This document shows positions 63,802 to 64,000 of a DNA stretch of 64,000 nucleotides, piece by piece; position 1 is the stretch's first letter; the number at the start of each line of letters is the position of its first letter. The stretch comes from Shinella zoogloeoides. Its GTDB lineage: Bacteria; Pseudomonadota; Alphaproteobacteria; Rhizobiales; Rhizobiaceae. The stretch covers positions 1,253,501-1,317,500 of the forward strand of contig NZ_CP093528.1 of the NCBI RefSeq assembly GCF_022682305.1, given 5' to 3'. Position numbers and translations under genes: made by a program. Under the pieces are notes generated by a model that made no database searches, had not been told where the DNA came from, and saw nothing but the letters and a program-made list of their open reading frames with translations.

Positions 63802-64000
63802 ATGGGTCTGCAGGCTCTATTCTTCTATCTGTTCGCCTTCGTGGCGGTGGCGTCCGCCTTCATGGTGATCGCGTCCAGGAACCCGGTCTATTCCGTGCTG
63901 TTCCTGATCCTCACCTTTTTCAATTCGGCGGGCTTGTTCCTCCTGACGGGCGCCGAGTTCCTGGCGATGATCCTGCTGGTCGTCTATGTCGGCGCCGTCG
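63802..64000 (+). CDS. nuoJ: NADH-quinone oxidoreductase subunit J, N-terminal part
   Basis: The first 66 codons are present. [40 protein letters not shown] (quoted in part) and [18 protein letters not shown] are the conserved first two to three helices of this membrane-arm subunit. The 3' end lies beyond the window. Next in the operon order after nuoI. Confidence 0.95.
   Translation, partial: MGLQALFFYLFAFVAVASAFMVIASRNPVYSVLFLILTFFNSAGLFLLTGAEFLAMILLVVYVGAV

Noticed and set aside
1..64000. CRISPR arrays and restriction-modification genes
   Set aside because: I saw no regularly spaced direct repeats, and no methyltransferase or restriction motifs in any supported frame.

Overview
The window reads as a chromosomal segment of an alphaproteobacterium of the Rhizobiaceae (Shinella/Ensifer/Rhizobium-like). 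The DNA is GC-rich. It carries rplM-rpsI, clpP/clpX/lon/hupB, a fused secDF, a hutIHGUD/hutFC histidine-degradation locus and a nuoA-J complex I operon with the rhizobial accessory genes between nuoD/E and nuoF/G. The genus cannot be fixed from sequence reading alone.

Layout. 1-5.1 kb: the end of a sulfatase-fold gene, agmatinase, the S9/L13 operon, a PaaI-type thioesterase, an enoyl-CoA hydratase-like protein and an EamA transporter. 5.3-8.0 kb: two tandem CoA-binding paralogues, O-acetylhomoserine sulfhydrylase and a cupin. 8.0-11.1 kb: a cytochrome P450 downstream of a secreted gamma-glutamyltransferase. 11.3-17.3 kb: the proteostasis block clpP, an MmcQ/YjbR gene, clpX, lon and hupB, with heat-shock-like promoters before clpP and lon. 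17.4-28.4 kb: a periplasmic esterase/phytase-like protein, a MarR regulator, an SbcCD-like YhaO/YhaN pair, a small membrane protein and secDF. 28.4-32.7 kb: a FAD amine oxidoreductase, a LysR regulator, an orphan amino-acid-binding protein and an aldo/keto reductase.

32.7-40.9 kb: the hut locus. HutH, HutU, HutI, HutF and HutG make up the five-step route from histidine to glutamate, formate and ammonia. HutD is a probable modulator and HutC the GntR-type repressor. A 12-bp palindrome in the hutI/hutF divergent region fits a HutC operator.

41.46-52.87 kb: an 11.4-kb genomic island inserted in the 3' end of tRNA-Val(UAC). A 599-aa tyrosine integrase lies next to the intact tRNA, and a perfect 23-bp copy of the tRNA 3' end marks the far junction. 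The island holds an IS3-family element (1,321 bp) and two IS66-family elements (2,524 and 2,825 bp), together about 6.7 kb. Removing the IS66 copies by their 8-bp target duplications restores the reading frames of two genes, one encoding a DUF2971 protein and one an unrecognised protein. The IS3 copy lies between two truncated genes without a target duplication, which suggests a deletion. A serine recombinase and a small uncharacterised gene remain intact.

52.85-64 kb: tRNA-Val, two identical tRNA-Asp(GUC) genes, then nuoA-B-C-D-(59-aa ORF)-E-F-(helix-hairpin-helix protein)-G-H-I-J, with nuoJ running off the window. NuoE has a long C-terminal tail ending in the same kind of helix-hairpin-helix module as the protein between nuoF and nuoG.

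I found no completely new system. The best leads are the reconstructable IS-disrupted genes in the tRNA island, the paired helix-hairpin-helix modules in the nuo operon, and a probable ATT start codon for hutC.
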